Positions 1-9,011 of a stretch of DNA of 64,000 nucleotides are shown one piece after another. The stretch comes from JAUIAI01 sp041396685 (GTDB taxonomy: Bacteria; Pseudomonadota; Gammaproteobacteria; Burkholderiales; Burkholderiaceae_E). The stretch spans positions 310,001 to 374,000 of the forward strand of contig JAWKYD010000004.1 in the NCBI GenBank assembly GCA_041396685.1. Reading direction: 5' to 3'. The translations under genes were made by a program, and so were the position numbers. Under the pieces are notes generated by a model. It saw nothing but the letters and a program-made list of their open reading frames with translations, had not been told where the DNA came from and ran no database searches. Numbering within the stretch: position 1 is the stretch's first letter; each line of letters starts with the position of its first letter.

Positions 1-319
1 CGGCACCCGAGCGGCCCAGCGCAGCCAGGATATCCGCGCCCAAGGCGTCGGTCTGCAGGCCGACGCCCGTGGGCAATGCGCGAGCGACCTTTGCCGAGAC
101 GACGAATTTTCGCGCACCGACGGCGAATTCCACGTCCACCAGTGCGGCCGGCGTCAGATCGCGAGTCGCTTCAGCGGACAAAGGACTCTCGATGGCGACG
201 TAAAGGCCTGACTGGCAGAAGTCACGGATTTCGCCTCGAACGCTTTCGCCGCTCAATCGGACCACTGCCGCCTGCCGGGCTGCCATGCGCTTGTAGCGAC
301 GCTGCTCTTTCTGGTGCAT
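1..319 (-). CDS. PilZ-domain protein, C-terminus cut by window edge
   Basis: Open frame of 106 codons read leftward from ATG at 319 and running off the window start, so the C-terminus is missing. The N-terminus MHQKEQRRYKRMAARQ carries the arginine-rich QRRYKR motif. About 25 residues later comes IRDFCQSGLYV, matching the PilZ pattern D-x-S-x-x-G with Cys in place of Ser. These two motifs bind cyclic di-GMP in PilZ proteins, so a cytoplasmic second-messenger sensor is likely. No good ribosome binding site precedes the ATG; an internal ATG at codon 12 is an alternative. No partner gene is visible. Confidence 0.6.
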   Translation of the reverse strand, partial: MHQKEQRRYKRMAARQAAVVRLSGESVRGEIRDFCQSGLYVAIESPLSAEATRDLTPAALVDVEFAVGARKFVVSAKVARALPTGVGLQTDALGADILAALGRSGA

Positions 320-745
320 ATATCGAATTCACTCGACAAGTAAGGCGCCCAAACACGAATTGCCGGTCCGGGATTTCGATTATGCGTAGCGGGGATATAC
401 CCCAGCACCCGATTTGGTGATATTTGACATTCTTATGTCTCGTATCGGACCAACGGCAAGATCGCAACCTTGGCCGGCGCACTCAACGTTGGGTTGCAAC
501 CTGAGAATCGGCCAAAGGCAAGTCGGAGCTTCGGTCACGCACGGCCTCGAGACGCCTTTCCTCGTACTTGGGCTCGTCCTCGATCGCTTCGGAAAGACGA
601 GCCCGAACTGTCCCAGAATGTCAAACGCGGGCCTGGCCCTTCGGTACAGTCCCCGCCCGTAGGCGGACGGCGATTGCCACGTCGCCGCCACGCGGGTCTT
701 CGCCTGCCGAGCCCCTGCCCATCTCGATCGATAAGGAGACTCCCG
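320..745. other. intergenic region between PilZ gene and TTT operon
   Basis: About 426 bases with no convincing gene. It separates two divergent transcription units and should hold both promoters. I see a small palindrome, GGGGATATACCCC at 391-403, and a TTGACA at 424-429 without a well-spaced -10 partner. No sigma-54 element is visible. The only functional site I can support is the AAGGAG ribosome binding site at 733-738 for the gene at 746. Confidence 0.5.
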
Positions 746-1735
746 ATGCGCAAGCTGTCATCCCTGATTGCGTCCATCGCCATGTCGGCAACGGCCCTGC
801 TGAGCCTCGGCGCCGGCATCGCCCATGCCCAGAACTATCCCCAAAGGCCCGTGACCCTGATCCACGCCTACCCGGGAGGCCCGATGGATGCGGTCATGCA
901 TGTGGTGGCCGAACGGTTGCAGGCGAATTGGGGCCAGCCCGTGCTGATCGAGACCCGGCCGGGCGGCAACGAGATCATCTCCGCCGATGCGGTGGCCAAG
1001 GCCGCACCCGACGGCTACACGATCTTCGTCGGATCGGAATCGACGTTCTTCAACAATCCGTATCTGTACAAGAGCCTGCCCTATGACCCCGACAAGGATC
1101 TGCTGCCGGTGACCCAGCTGTTCAACATCCCCTTCGGCCTGCTGATCAGCGGCAAACTGCCGGTCAGGGACATCGGCGAGTTCGTGGCCCTGATGAAACG
1201 CGAGGGCGAGAAGCACACCTACGGGTCGTTCGGCGTGGGCAATACGATGCATCTGAACATGGAGGCGTTTCTTCAGGCGGCCGGCGTCAAGATGCGTCAC
1301 ATACCCTATCGGGTGGCGCCGCAGTTGATCCAGGACATGCTCGGGGGCACGATCGATGCCGCGGCCGGCAGTTCGGTGATGGCCACACGCTTTGGCAAGG
1401 ACGGCAAGATGCGCATGCTGGCGATCGACGGCGACCGCCGTCAGTCGGTATTGCCCGACGTACCGACGTTCGCCGAGGCGGGCTACCCCGGCATCGAAGT
1501 GCGGGCGATCCTCGGCCTGGCGGTTCCCGCAGGCACGCCGGCCGATGTGCAGGCGAAAATTCAGCAATCGTTCTCCGAGGTGATTCACGACCCGGCATTC
1601 ATCCAAAAGGTCGTCGTGCCCAACGGTTACGAGATCGTGACCAGCACACCGGCCGAATTCGCCAAGTCGATCGCCGCCATCCGCCCGAAGATGGAAGCGC
1701 GTATTCGCGCCCTGGGCGTTCAACTGGAACAGTGA
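746..1735 (+). CDS. Bug/TctC-family periplasmic solute receptor (TTT system)
   Basis: A 329-residue periplasmic receptor of the Bug (TctC) family, which delivers carboxylates or related small molecules to TctAB permeases. The start at 746 is set by AAGGAG at 733-738 with a 7-base gap; the open frame extends far upstream without support. Residues 1-28 are a signal peptide ending AHA-Q. Mature protein starts with the family hallmark of a Tyr-Pro rich strand, then a YPGGPMD segment that in this family contacts the ligand carboxylate. It is the first gene of an operon with an esterase and both TTT permease subunits, so it is a working transporter receptor rather than an orphan Bug protein. Ligand unknown. 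Confidence 0.9.
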   Translation: MRKLSSLIASIAMSATALLSLGAGIAHAQNYPQRPVTLIHAYPGGPMDAVMHVVAERLQANWGQPVLIETRPGGNEIISADAVAKAAPDGYTIFVGSESTFFNNPYLYKSLPYDPDKDLLPVTQLFNIPFGLLISGKLPVRDIGEFVALMKREGEKHTYGSFGVGNTMHLNMEAFLQAAGVKMRHIPYRVAPQLIQDMLGGTIDAAAGSSVMATRFGKDGKMRMLAIDGDRRQSVLPDVPTFAEAGYPGIEVRAILGLAVPAGTPADVQAKIQQSFSEVIHDPAFIQKVVVPNGYEIVTSTPAEFAKSIAAIRPKMEARIRALGVQLEQ

Positions 1736-1737
1736 CG

Positions 1738-2664
1738 ATGGCGATCGCGTGCACCGAGCTGCCGGCCACGGGCTCCGATCGGGCCATGATCGAGCGTCTC
1801 CTGCAGGCCGCCCGCAGCGGCAACGCCTACCGGATCCAGGGCGATGCCACGGCGATGCGGGCGGCCACCGACCGGCTACTGGCGATGCCGTTCGTTGGCA
1901 AGGCCGAGCCCAGCGTGTCAGTGGTGCCGGGCTCGCTCGGTGGCATCGGCGGCGAGTGGCTCGTGCCTCCCGCCGTCGGGTCCGATGCCACCTTGATATT
2001 CCTGCATGGTGGCGGTTACGTGCGCGGCAATCTGGCGCTCGGTCGCGGCAACGCCACCGAGCTCGCGGCCCACACCCGGGCGCGGGTCTTCGCGGTCGCG
2101 TATCGACAAGGACCCGAGTATCCGTTTCCAGCCGCGTTCGATGACACTATCGCGGTGTGCCGCGCGATCGAACTCGAGGGCCGGCCCTACGTCTTGATCG
2201 GTGAATCGGCCGGTGGTGGTCTGGTGCTGGCGGCGGCCATGGCGCTTCGCGATCATGGCCTGCGCCTGCCCGCTGCGCTGGTCGGCATCAGCCCGTTTCT
2301 CGACCTGACGATGTCCGGCGAGAGTTGGGAGTTCAATGCCGACAAAGACATGGCCACGCGCGCGATGGGCGAGGACATGATCCGTCTTTACATGGGGGCG
2401 CAGGACCGACGCGACTGGCGGGCCTCGCCGCTGTTCGGCGAGTTCCACGACCTGCCGCCGACGCTGATCACGCTCGGCGGCGCCGAGGGTCTGTATAGCG
2501 AGGCGGCAGAGGCGGCCCGGAAGGCAGATGCGGCCGGCGTCGCCGTCTGGCTGGATGTCTTCGAGGGCATGCCGCACGGTTTTTCAAAGTACACGCTCGA
2601 CGCCGCCAGATTGGCGATCAGCCGGGTGGCGGACTGGGTCTGCGAGCGGCTGCGGGCCGGGTGA
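1738..2664 (+). CDS. alpha/beta hydrolase, HSL (type IV) esterase family
   Basis: A 308-residue cytoplasmic esterase/lipase-like hydrolase. The oxyanion motif HGGG is at 90-93 and the nucleophile motif GESAG at 155-159 (Ser157); the catalytic His is in MPHGF at about 280. Where the family normally has the catalytic Asp, this protein reads GGAEGLYSEA (about 248-257), so Glu may serve as the acid. The frame opens with GTG at 1732, overlapping the previous stop, but ATG at 1738 is the better start. It lies between the receptor and permease genes of a TTT operon, suggesting it cleaves an ester or lactone brought in by that transporter. Substrate is inference. Confidence 0.85.
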   Translation: MAIACTELPATGSDRAMIERLLQAARSGNAYRIQGDATAMRAATDRLLAMPFVGKAEPSVSVVPGSLGGIGGEWLVPPAVGSDATLIFLHGGGYVRGNLALGRGNATELAAHTRARVFAVAYRQGPEYPFPAAFDDTIAVCRAIELEGRPYVLIGESAGGGLVLAAAMALRDHGLRLPAALVGISPFLDLTMSGESWEFNADKDMATRAMGEDMIRLYMGAQDRRDWRASPLFGEFHDLPPTLITLGGAEGLYSEAAEAARKADAAGVAVWLDVFEGMPHGFSKYTLDAARLAISRVADWVCERLRAG

Positions 2665-3305
2665 GCACGCCGATGAACGCGCGCGCGGACCCGCCGTCGG
2701 GCGATTCGGCATCCGGCAGACGCGATGTCGTCGCTGGCGCGGCGATCGTGGCGTTGGGTTCGATCGTCGTGGCCTACGCACGATTGCACTATCGTGTGGG
2801 CACCCCGGCGGTTATGGGGCCTGGCTTCTTTCCGGTCGTGCTGGGTGTGATGCTGATCGGTGTGGGCGCGGCGATCGCGGTCACCGGATGGCGCTCGAAC
2901 CCGCACGCGATGGCCGACGGTCCCGATCGCGCCGCACCGAGTCATTTGCCGACCTCGGCCTCCGGCGGCGGCGCTTCGCTCGCCTCATCGGCAACCATCG
3001 CAGGGGCTGCGACGTCACGCGCCGGCTTCCGGCCGCAAGACTCGTTCGATCAGGAGCCGACGGATGTCGGCAAGCCCAAGTGGCGAGCACTCTGCGCGGT
3101 GACCGTGGCCGTCTTGCTGTTCGCGGTCTCGGTCCGGTCACTTGGCTTCGTTCCCGCCAGCCTGCTGCTGGTGGCCACCACCGCCCTGGCCGATCCGGCC
3201 AATCATCCGTCGCGCATCATTGCGCTGAGCGTCACGCTGACCCTGCTGGCCTGGCTTGTGTTCGTCGTTGCGCTGAAAATGCCGCTGCCGGCGCTTGCAA
3301 TCTGA
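2661..3305 (+). CDS. TctB-family small TTT permease subunit
   Basis: A 214-residue membrane protein with four predicted hydrophobic helices, near residues 17-37, 53-75, 136-170 and 185-210, the usual TctB architecture. A long hydrophilic loop of about 60 residues separates helices 2 and 3. The GTG start at 2661 overlaps the stop of the esterase gene (GTGA); ATG at 2673 is an alternative. TctB pairs with TctA in the inner membrane and is poorly conserved, so the assignment rests on topology and position between receptor and TctA. Confidence 0.85.
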   Translation: MSTPMNARADPPSGDSASGRRDVVAGAAIVALGSIVVAYARLHYRVGTPAVMGPGFFPVVLGVMLIGVGAAIAVTGWRSNPHAMADGPDRAAPSHLPTSASGGGASLASSATIAGAATSRAGFRPQDSFDQEPTDVGKPKWRALCAVTVAVLLFAVSVRSLGFVPASLLLVATTALADPANHPSRIIALSVTLTLLAWLVFVVALKMPLPALAI

Positions 3306-3312
3306 GCGCCCG

Positions 3313-4815
3313 ATGGAGATCCTGAATGCATTCATGGCGCATCTGGCGCTCGGCTTCGCAGAGGCAGTCTCGCTGGCCAATCTCTGGTATTGCTTCGTTG
3401 GCGTCTTCCTCGGCACCCTGGTCGGCGTGATTCCCGGCCTGGGCGCGCTGATCACGATCTCCCTGCTGTTGCCGTTCACCTACTACCTGCCGGTCGACGG
3501 CGCGCTGATCATGCTGGCCGGCGTTTACTTCGGTGCCGACTACGGCGGCGGCACCTGTTCGATCCTGCTCGGCGTTCCCGGCCATCCGTCTGCGGCGGTC
3601 GACGTGCTCGACGGCTACCCGATGGCGAAGGCCGGCCGCGGTGGGGTGGCGCTGTTCATCAAGTCGATCGCGTCGGCCTGGGGTTCGCTGTTGGGCATCC
3701 TGTTACTGATGATGTTCGCGCCGCTCCTGGCTGAGTTCGCGCAGCGTTTCGGGCCGGCCGAATACACGGCGCTGATGGCGCTGGGCCTGATGACCTGCTC
3801 GACGGTGGGCCGCGGCTCGCTACTCAAGGGGGTGGCGATGATGATCGTCGGCCTGTTGATCGCCACCGTGGGCACCGACGTGAATACCGGCCTCTCGCGC
3901 TTCACTTTCGGCTTCCCCCGGCTCTCGGAGGGTGTCAGCCTGATCGCGCTGGCGATGGGATTGTTCGCCCTGACCGAGGTAATCATCAGCGCGGGCCGGT
4001 CGTCGGTGGCACCCGTCGCGCAGCGCTTCGGTCTGCGCGACCAGCTACCGAGCCGGTCGGACTGGCGTGATGCCGTGCCGGCAATGGCGCGCGGCTCCGG
4101 ACTGGGCGCGCTTTTCGGTGCCCTGCCCGGCACCAGCGGCGGCATGGCAACGTTCATGGCCTATGCGATCGAGAAGCGCTTCTCGAGGCATCCGGAACGC
4201 TTCGGCACCGGCGCGATCGAGGGAATCGCAGCGCCGGAGGCCTGCAACAACGCCGGAATAGGCACGGCCATGATCCCGACGCTCACCCTGGGCATCCCGG
4301 GTGACGCGGTGATGGCACTGTTGCTCGCCGCCATGATGCTGCACGGCATCCAGCCAGGCCCGATGGTCATGACGATGCAACCAGAGCTGTTCTGGGGGCT
4401 GATCGTCAGCTTCCTGATCGGCACCGTGTTTCTGCTGCTTTTGAACATACCTTTGATCGGCCTCTGGGTGCGGATATTGAAGATTCCGTATCCGCTGCTG
4501 TTCCCGGGCATCGTGCTGTTCACCTGCGTGGGGATCTACAGTACCGGCAACAGCAGTTTCGATCTCGTTCTGGCGCTGATCTTCGGCGTTCTCGGCTACC
4601 TGCTGCATCGATTCCGGTTCGACGTGGTACCGCTCGTCCTCGGGGTCATCCTTGGACAGCCGTTCGAGGAAAACCTGCGCCGAACGCTGTTGTTGTCCGA
4701 AGGGGATTTCTCGGTTTTCTTGACGCGGCCGATCAGCCTCACGGCGGTGCTCTTGATCGTGGCGATCGTGGCGTGGTCGGCGCTGCTGCGCGCCCGCCGG
4801 GCACGCGGCGCCTGA
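3313..4815 (+). CDS. tctA: TctA-family large TTT permease subunit
   Basis: A 500-residue polytopic permease of the tripartite tricarboxylate transporter family. The N-terminal half has the highly conserved TctA motifs GVIPGLGALIT and GADYGGGTCSILLGVPG; the second half repeats the pattern with GALPGTSGGMATF and GTAMIPTLTLGIPGD, as expected from the family's internal duplication. ATG at 3313 is preferred over the in-frame TTG at 3295, because it gives the usual short N-terminus. It follows tctB by 7 bases and ends the operon. It should form the secondary transport channel for the ligand caught by the receptor at 746. Confidence 0.95.
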   Translation: MEILNAFMAHLALGFAEAVSLANLWYCFVGVFLGTLVGVIPGLGALITISLLLPFTYYLPVDGALIMLAGVYFGADYGGGTCSILLGVPGHPSAAVDVLDGYPMAKAGRGGVALFIKSIASAWGSLLGILLLMMFAPLLAEFAQRFGPAEYTALMALGLMTCSTVGRGSLLKGVAMMIVGLLIATVGTDVNTGLSRFTFGFPRLSEGVSLIALAMGLFALTEVIISAGRSSVAPVAQRFGLRDQLPSRSDWRDAVPAMARGSGLGALFGALPGTSGGMATFMAYAIEKRFSRHPERFGTGAIEGIAAPEACNNAGIGTAMIPTLTLGIPGDAVMALLLAAMMLHGIQPGPMVMTMQPELFWGLIVSFLIGTVFLLLLNIPLIGLWVRILKIPYPLLFPGIVLFTCVGIYSTGNSSFDLVLALIFGVLGYLLHRFRFDVVPLVLGVILGQPFEENLRRTLLLSEGDFSVFLTRPISLTAVLLIVAIVAWSALLRARRARGA

Positions 4816-4907
4816 GGGGTCGTTGCCAGCGCATGCGGAGCTGAATTTCGACGACAGCGAATCACGCTGAACATCATCGCCGCCGCGCGGCAATGCCGTT
4901 CGGGCGT

Positions 4908-5696
4908 TCAGCGAAACCTCTCCCGGTGCGTCCGGACGGCCGCAGGGCTCGCCAGCAAGGACAGAAAGCGCTCGCCAACCGCGTCCCAGGTGAAGCGCTC
5001 GGCGTAGGCCCGGGCCGTCAGGCGATTCAATTCGACCGCTCTCGAGCAGGCCTCCCGGAGATCTTCGTCGATCGCACCCACCGTCCGGTCGAGCAATGCC
5101 ATCGGTGCGTCCGCCGGGAACGCGGCAACGGGCGTGCCACAAGCCAGCGCCTCGAGCATCACCAGACCGAAGGTGTCGGTGCGCGACGGAAACACGAACA
5201 CGTCGGCCGCCCGATAGAACGGAGGCAGGAGCTCGTGCGCGATCGGCCCGAGGAATCGGACCTCCGGGTAGCGCTCGCGCAGTCGACGTGCACGGGGACC
5301 GTCGCCGATGACGACCTTGCTGCCCGGCAGCGGCAGATCCAGGAACGCTTCGAGATTCTTCTCCGGTGCCAGCCGGCCCACGGAAAGATGGATCGGCCTG
5401 GGCAGCCCGGCCAGAGCATCCGATCTCCCCGGGCAGAACAGTTCGGTGTCCACACCCCGGCCCCAGATGACGACATCGCGCACGCCACATCGGCGAATCT
5501 GCCGCATCCGCCCCGGCGGGCAGAGCGCCAGCCGCATTCCCGGTTCGCACGGCACCGGAATGCCGAAAAAGCGATCGGGAGTCACCATCAACACCTGGTG
5601 GGCACGATCCTGGAGAACACCCACCAGGCGCGAAAGCGTCGTCGCAACGCCGTTGATCTGCGGCCGCCACGCATCGGTGACAATCGCGATCTTCAC
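4908..5696 (-). CDS. GT4 glycosyltransferase (Agt-like) lacking about 90 internal residues
   Basis: A 262-residue family-4 glycosyltransferase next to plcP. It begins with VKIAIVTDAWRPQINGV, the usual start of the N-terminal Rossmann domain, and ends with a full nucleotide-sugar domain: WGRGVDTELF, SVGRLAPEKN, GDGP and RTDTFGLVMLEALACG. Family members are typically about 340-380 residues; here the text jumps from LALCPPGRM straight to RQIRRCGVRD, so most of the acceptor domain is missing in frame, with the junction near 5500-5520. GTG at 5696 overlaps the plcP stop. In phosphate-starved bacteria the PlcP partner Agt glycosylates diacylglycerol; this copy may be inactive, or the gap may be an assembly artefact. 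Confidence 0.75.
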   Translation of the reverse strand: MKIAIVTDAWRPQINGVATTLSRLVGVLQDRAHQVLMVTPDRFFGIPVPCEPGMRLALCPPGRMRQIRRCGVRDVVIWGRGVDTELFCPGRSDALAGLPRPIHLSVGRLAPEKNLEAFLDLPLPGSKVVIGDGPRARRLRERYPEVRFLGPIAHELLPPFYRAADVFVFPSRTDTFGLVMLEALACGTPVAAFPADAPMALLDRTVGAIDEDLREACSRAVELNRLTARAYAERFTWDAVGERFLSLLASPAAVRTHRERFR

Positions 5697-6646
5697 GCCA
5701 CCTCCTCCACTGCCCGCTGTTCGCGCCGGGTGTCGGCCACGGCATCGACTGCCGCACAGTCGGACCAGGCCAGCAGCGACAGACGGCCATCGTGCCACTC
5801 GACCAGGGCGGTCAGACTTTCGACCCAGTCGCCACAGTTGGCGTAAGTGAGACCGTCGAACTCGCGCAGTTCGGCCTTGTGGATGTGCCCGCAGATAACG
5901 CCGTCGACCCCGCGGCGCCGCGCTTCTTCGACCAATGCGCGCTCGTAGTCGCAGATGAACGATACGGCGTTCTTCACCCGATGCTTCAGGTACTGCGACA
6001 GCGACCAGTAGCCCAGGCCGAGCGAGGCCCGAGCACGATTGAAATGCCGATTCAGCCACAAGGCACTGGTATAGAGTGAATCGCCGAGCAGGGCAAGCCA
6101 TCGCGCGTGGCCGACGATGCCGTCGAACTGGTCGCCGTGAACCACCAACAGGCGTCGTCCGTCCACGGTCTTGTGAACGGCCTCGCGCCGCACGACGATG
6201 CCGGCAAAGACCATGCCGTCGAACGGCCGTGCGAACTCGTCGTGATTGCCTGGCACGAAGATCACACGGGTGCCGCGCCCGGCGGCGTCGATGAAGTGCA
6301 TCAGCACGCGATGCTGGACCGGATCCCAGACCCAGCGCCTGCGCAGCTGCCAGCCGTCGATGATGTCGCCGACCAGGTAGATCGTCTCGGCCTCGTATTG
6401 CTCGAGAAAATCCAGCAGATGTTGCGCCTGACATCCGGTGGTTCCCAGGTGGAGATCGGAAAGCCAAAGCGTTCGAACCCGCTTCGCGCTCGAGAGACGA
6501 CACGTGTCCGATGCCGCCTTCACCGGCCCGCCGGCACCGGCTGGCCGCAACTGGTTCGGCTGGGCCATGGGTTCGTCGCGTCGCCGCGCGCGTACGAGCA
6601 CGCGCGGGTCAGGGTTCCGGGCAAACCGCGGCGCGTGGTCCAGCAT
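5693..6646 (-). CDS. plcP: PlcP-type phospholipase C, calcineurin-like phosphoesterase
   Basis: A metallophosphoesterase with every motif of the fold: LSDLHLG, GDIIDGW, GNHDE, HGDQFD and GHIHKAE. Its closest-looking family is the UDP-2,3-diacylglucosamine hydrolase-like group containing PlcP, which removes phosphocholine or phosphoethanolamine head groups to give diacylglycerol under phosphate starvation. The neighbours, a glycosyltransferase and the betaine lipid genes btaBA, all consume diacylglycerol and favour PlcP over LpxH. ATG at 6646 is preceded by GGAGAG and gives 317 residues; ATG at 6706 is in frame but lacks a binding site. The catalytic domain starts near residue 57. Confidence 0.8.
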   Translation of the reverse strand: MLDHAPRFARNPDPRVLVRARRRDEPMAQPNQLRPAGAGGPVKAASDTCRLSSAKRVRTLWLSDLHLGTTGCQAQHLLDFLEQYEAETIYLVGDIIDGWQLRRRWVWDPVQHRVLMHFIDAAGRGTRVIFVPGNHDEFARPFDGMVFAGIVVRREAVHKTVDGRRLLVVHGDQFDGIVGHARWLALLGDSLYTSALWLNRHFNRARASLGLGYWSLSQYLKHRVKNAVSFICDYERALVEEARRRGVDGVICGHIHKAELREFDGLTYANCGDWVESLTALVEWHDGRLSLLAWSDCAAVDAVADTRREQRAVEEVA

Positions 6647-6820
6647 CGACTCTCCGTTGGGCAGCAACATGCCTGTGATTTCAAACAGCGAAGATGACAG
6701 GCGCATGTAGGGTCGATGAAGAAACGGTGGATCGCGACCGACCTGATACCCGATCGTTGCGCGGGCGACTCGATCGACGAAGCCCGCAATCCGATGAGGG
6801 CCGCCAGGCCTGACAGCCGA

Positions 6821-7579
6821 CTAGCGCGCCGCTGTTGCCGTGTCGCCCCGTACGACGGCCGACGCCGATGCGCCCGGCGCTATCGGTGCGTGTGTATGCA
6901 GCAACGCACATCCGGGACGCGAGGCCAGCAACAGGACCGCGTAGTCGCGACAGATCGGCCGAAACCTGATCGCGGCGAGCCCGAGCTTGCGCGCCCTGTG
7001 TTCGAACACGGCGTCGAGATCGTCACGTGGTGTGACATGGAAGCGCGCCAGCCAGGCCCTGAACAGGCGGTCGAAGACGGCCGGGTACCCGCTGCGTGAT
7101 CCGAAGTCGACGACGGCGATCATGCCTCCCGGCGCGAGTTGGGCGATCGCACGCTCGAGAACCTCCTCCCAGCCTGGCACCATCGACAACATGTAGGACA
7201 CGAGCACGCGATCGAAGCGCATGCGGGCGAAGGCTTCCTGGGCGACGAAGCGGCGTGCATCACCCTGGACAATGCGGATGCGGCCATCCAGCCGCGCGCG
7301 CGCGATATTGCGGCGGGCCGTCAACAGCATCTCCGACGACGCATCCACGCCAAAGCAGGATGACCGAGGGTTCATTCGCGCCGCGCGCACCAGATTCCTC
7401 CCGGTACCGCACCCGAGTTCGAGCAGATTCAGCGGGCCGCCGTGGGCCATCAACTCCTGCAAAGCAAGGTCGCGCCCCAACAGATAGCCGCGTCGGGTCA
7501 GGTCGTAGATGTGGCGTTGCCGACGATAGATCTCGTTCATCAGGGCGCCGTGGGCGCCCACATCGGTTCCTCGGAACAC
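6821..7579 (-). CDS. btaB: BtaB-like SAM-dependent N-methyltransferase
   Basis: A 252-residue class I methyltransferase with motif I LLELGCGTGRN, an acidic GVDAS loop after strand 2, and GDARRF in motif II. In the betaine lipid pathway BtaB methylates diacylglyceryl-homoserine three times to give DGTS. GTG at 7579 is chosen because CTCCTT at 7588-7593 (AAGGAG on the coding strand) lies 8 bases upstream; ATG at 7540 is the alternative. The gene follows btaA by 46 bases on the same strand. The fold alone would allow other substrates; the btaA neighbour makes the call. Confidence 0.8.
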   Translation of the reverse strand: MFRGTDVGAHGALMNEIYRRQRHIYDLTRRGYLLGRDLALQELMAHGGPLNLLELGCGTGRNLVRAARMNPRSSCFGVDASSEMLLTARRNIARARLDGRIRIVQGDARRFVAQEAFARMRFDRVLVSYMLSMVPGWEEVLERAIAQLAPGGMIAVVDFGSRSGYPAVFDRLFRAWLARFHVTPRDDLDAVFEHRARKLGLAAIRFRPICRDYAVLLLASRPGCALLHTHAPIAPGASASAVVRGDTATAAR

Positions 7580-7625
7580 CGAAAGCACTCCTTCACGAAG
7601 ATCTCGAATCCGCGTCGGCGAGCGC

Positions 7626-8930
7626 TCAGGCGCCTGCGGGCCTCGCCTCGCGCCGGTACAGGTGCACACCACCATAGATGGCCGAACGATCGGCCTCGAA
7701 GGCCCGTTCCGATGCCTGCGCGTCGTAGCGCCAGCCACGCGTGCAATCGGCCTCGAGACCGGGTGGACGCCCGGCGGTTCGAAAGAGGACGCGCGCACCG
7801 AGTCGGGCCGTACGGTCTATCTGGCGCCACAACGCCTGGCGCTGCGCCGGGCTCATCCAGTCCTGCGCATCGAGCAACACGTAGATGTCCAGACTCGAGG
7901 AGGGTTGAGCCGACAGCGCCGCGGTCATCGAATCATGCACCGTGGTGACTCTCCTGGCCGCGCGTCGCACGGTTTCGTAGTGCCTTGCCTGCAGATATGG
8001 CGGCATGAAAGCCGGCTCGCACCCGCGGTAAGTACGCGCAAAGGCCTGCATGGCGAAATAGTTCTGGCTCAGAGGGCGCTCGCAGGCCAGGCGCCTCAGC
8101 CGCGCCCGAAGCACCGGAAGAACATCGTCCCCACCGGCGAGCAGTGCGGCCTGCGCCGGCGGAATGCCAAGCCCGAACAACATCACCGGCTGCCTGGCCA
8201 GCACCTTCAGCAGCGGGGAATCGAACAAAGGGTCGATGGCTTCGTCGAAATGACGCCGCTGAGCGTCGAGGTCAGGCTGGATCGACAGATCGGGCAAACG
8301 CACGCCGTGCAGGCGCGCAACCCGATGGCAAAGGCCGATGAAGCGGCCGAGCACGCCGTGCCGCGTCAGACCGCGTTCGAGCATGCGCAGGCGCCCGCGC
8401 GGCCGCGACCAGGATGACTCCCAATAGTGACGGTCGCGAATGTCGAGCTTTCCGCGCAGATACCGGTGATAGTGCTCGCGAAGACTGGCGTGACCAGCGT
8501 CGCCGAACATGCCGACGAGCGCATCATGATCCGGTAGGTGCGCCGCCGCCGCGAGCCGCAGTCGAAGCAGGGCCAGATGATGTGCGTTGAGATCGACAGC
8601 CATCAGCGCTGCCGGATCCGCACTCAGATACGACATGACGTTGCAGCCACCCGAGGCGATCGCGGCGATGCGGTCATCGGGGGTGATCTGCAGCGCCTGC
8701 ATGTCCGCGACCGGATCCTCCCAGATCTGCGCGTATACCAGGTTCGAGAAGACCCGCGAGAAGAGGCCATTGAGCACCGCATGCTGACCGCCGCGCCCCT
8801 CCGGTGCGACCGCCGTCGCGATCCGGCTGCGCGTGCGTGCCGACCAGATGCCGCGTACCGCGTGAGCACCGGCACGGCCGATATCGGCCGCCCCTCTTTG
8901 CGACGGGCGCAGCACGCCTTTGGGCATCAT
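7626..8930 (-). CDS. btaA: BtaA, SAM:diacylglycerol 3-amino-3-carboxypropyltransferase
   Basis: A 434-residue protein matching BtaA, which transfers the 3-amino-3-carboxypropyl group of SAM to diacylglycerol, the first step to the phosphorus-free betaine lipid DGTS. Recognisable segments are LVYAQIWEDP near residue 65, then ASGGCNVMSYL and VDLNAHHLALLRLRL, the BtaA version of the SAM-binding motifs. Later GLGIPPAQ and a C-terminal ALWRQIDRTARLGARVLFRTAG domain complete the family pattern. Two tandem ATGs (8930, 8927) are possible starts. Membrane-associated action is expected. It heads a minus-strand group with btaB, plcP and the glycosyltransferase, and a Pho-box-like element lies about 80-100 bases upstream. 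Confidence 0.88.
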   Translation of the reverse strand: MMPKGVLRPSQRGAADIGRAGAHAVRGIWSARTRSRIATAVAPEGRGGQHAVLNGLFSRVFSNLVYAQIWEDPVADMQALQITPDDRIAAIASGGCNVMSYLSADPAALMAVDLNAHHLALLRLRLAAAAHLPDHDALVGMFGDAGHASLREHYHRYLRGKLDIRDRHYWESSWSRPRGRLRMLERGLTRHGVLGRFIGLCHRVARLHGVRLPDLSIQPDLDAQRRHFDEAIDPLFDSPLLKVLARQPVMLFGLGIPPAQAALLAGGDDVLPVLRARLRRLACERPLSQNYFAMQAFARTYRGCEPAFMPPYLQARHYETVRRAARRVTTVHDSMTAALSAQPSSSLDIYVLLDAQDWMSPAQRQALWRQIDRTARLGARVLFRTAGRPPGLEADCTRGWRYDAQASERAFEADRSAIYGGVHLYRREARPAGA

Positions 8931-9011
8931 CCTCGTTCATCCGCAGGTTTCGTCGACAGGAAGGCGTCTCGGCTTGGGACGCCCGACCAGCCAACAGCGT
9001 ATCGGTGCGGG

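Noticed and set aside
5693..6646. LpxH (UDP-2,3-diacylglucosamine hydrolase) of lipid A synthesis
   Set aside because: The fold is shared, but the neighbours are a glycosyltransferase and btaBA. The SDLHLGTTGCQA and HFNRAR segments fit the PlcP group better.
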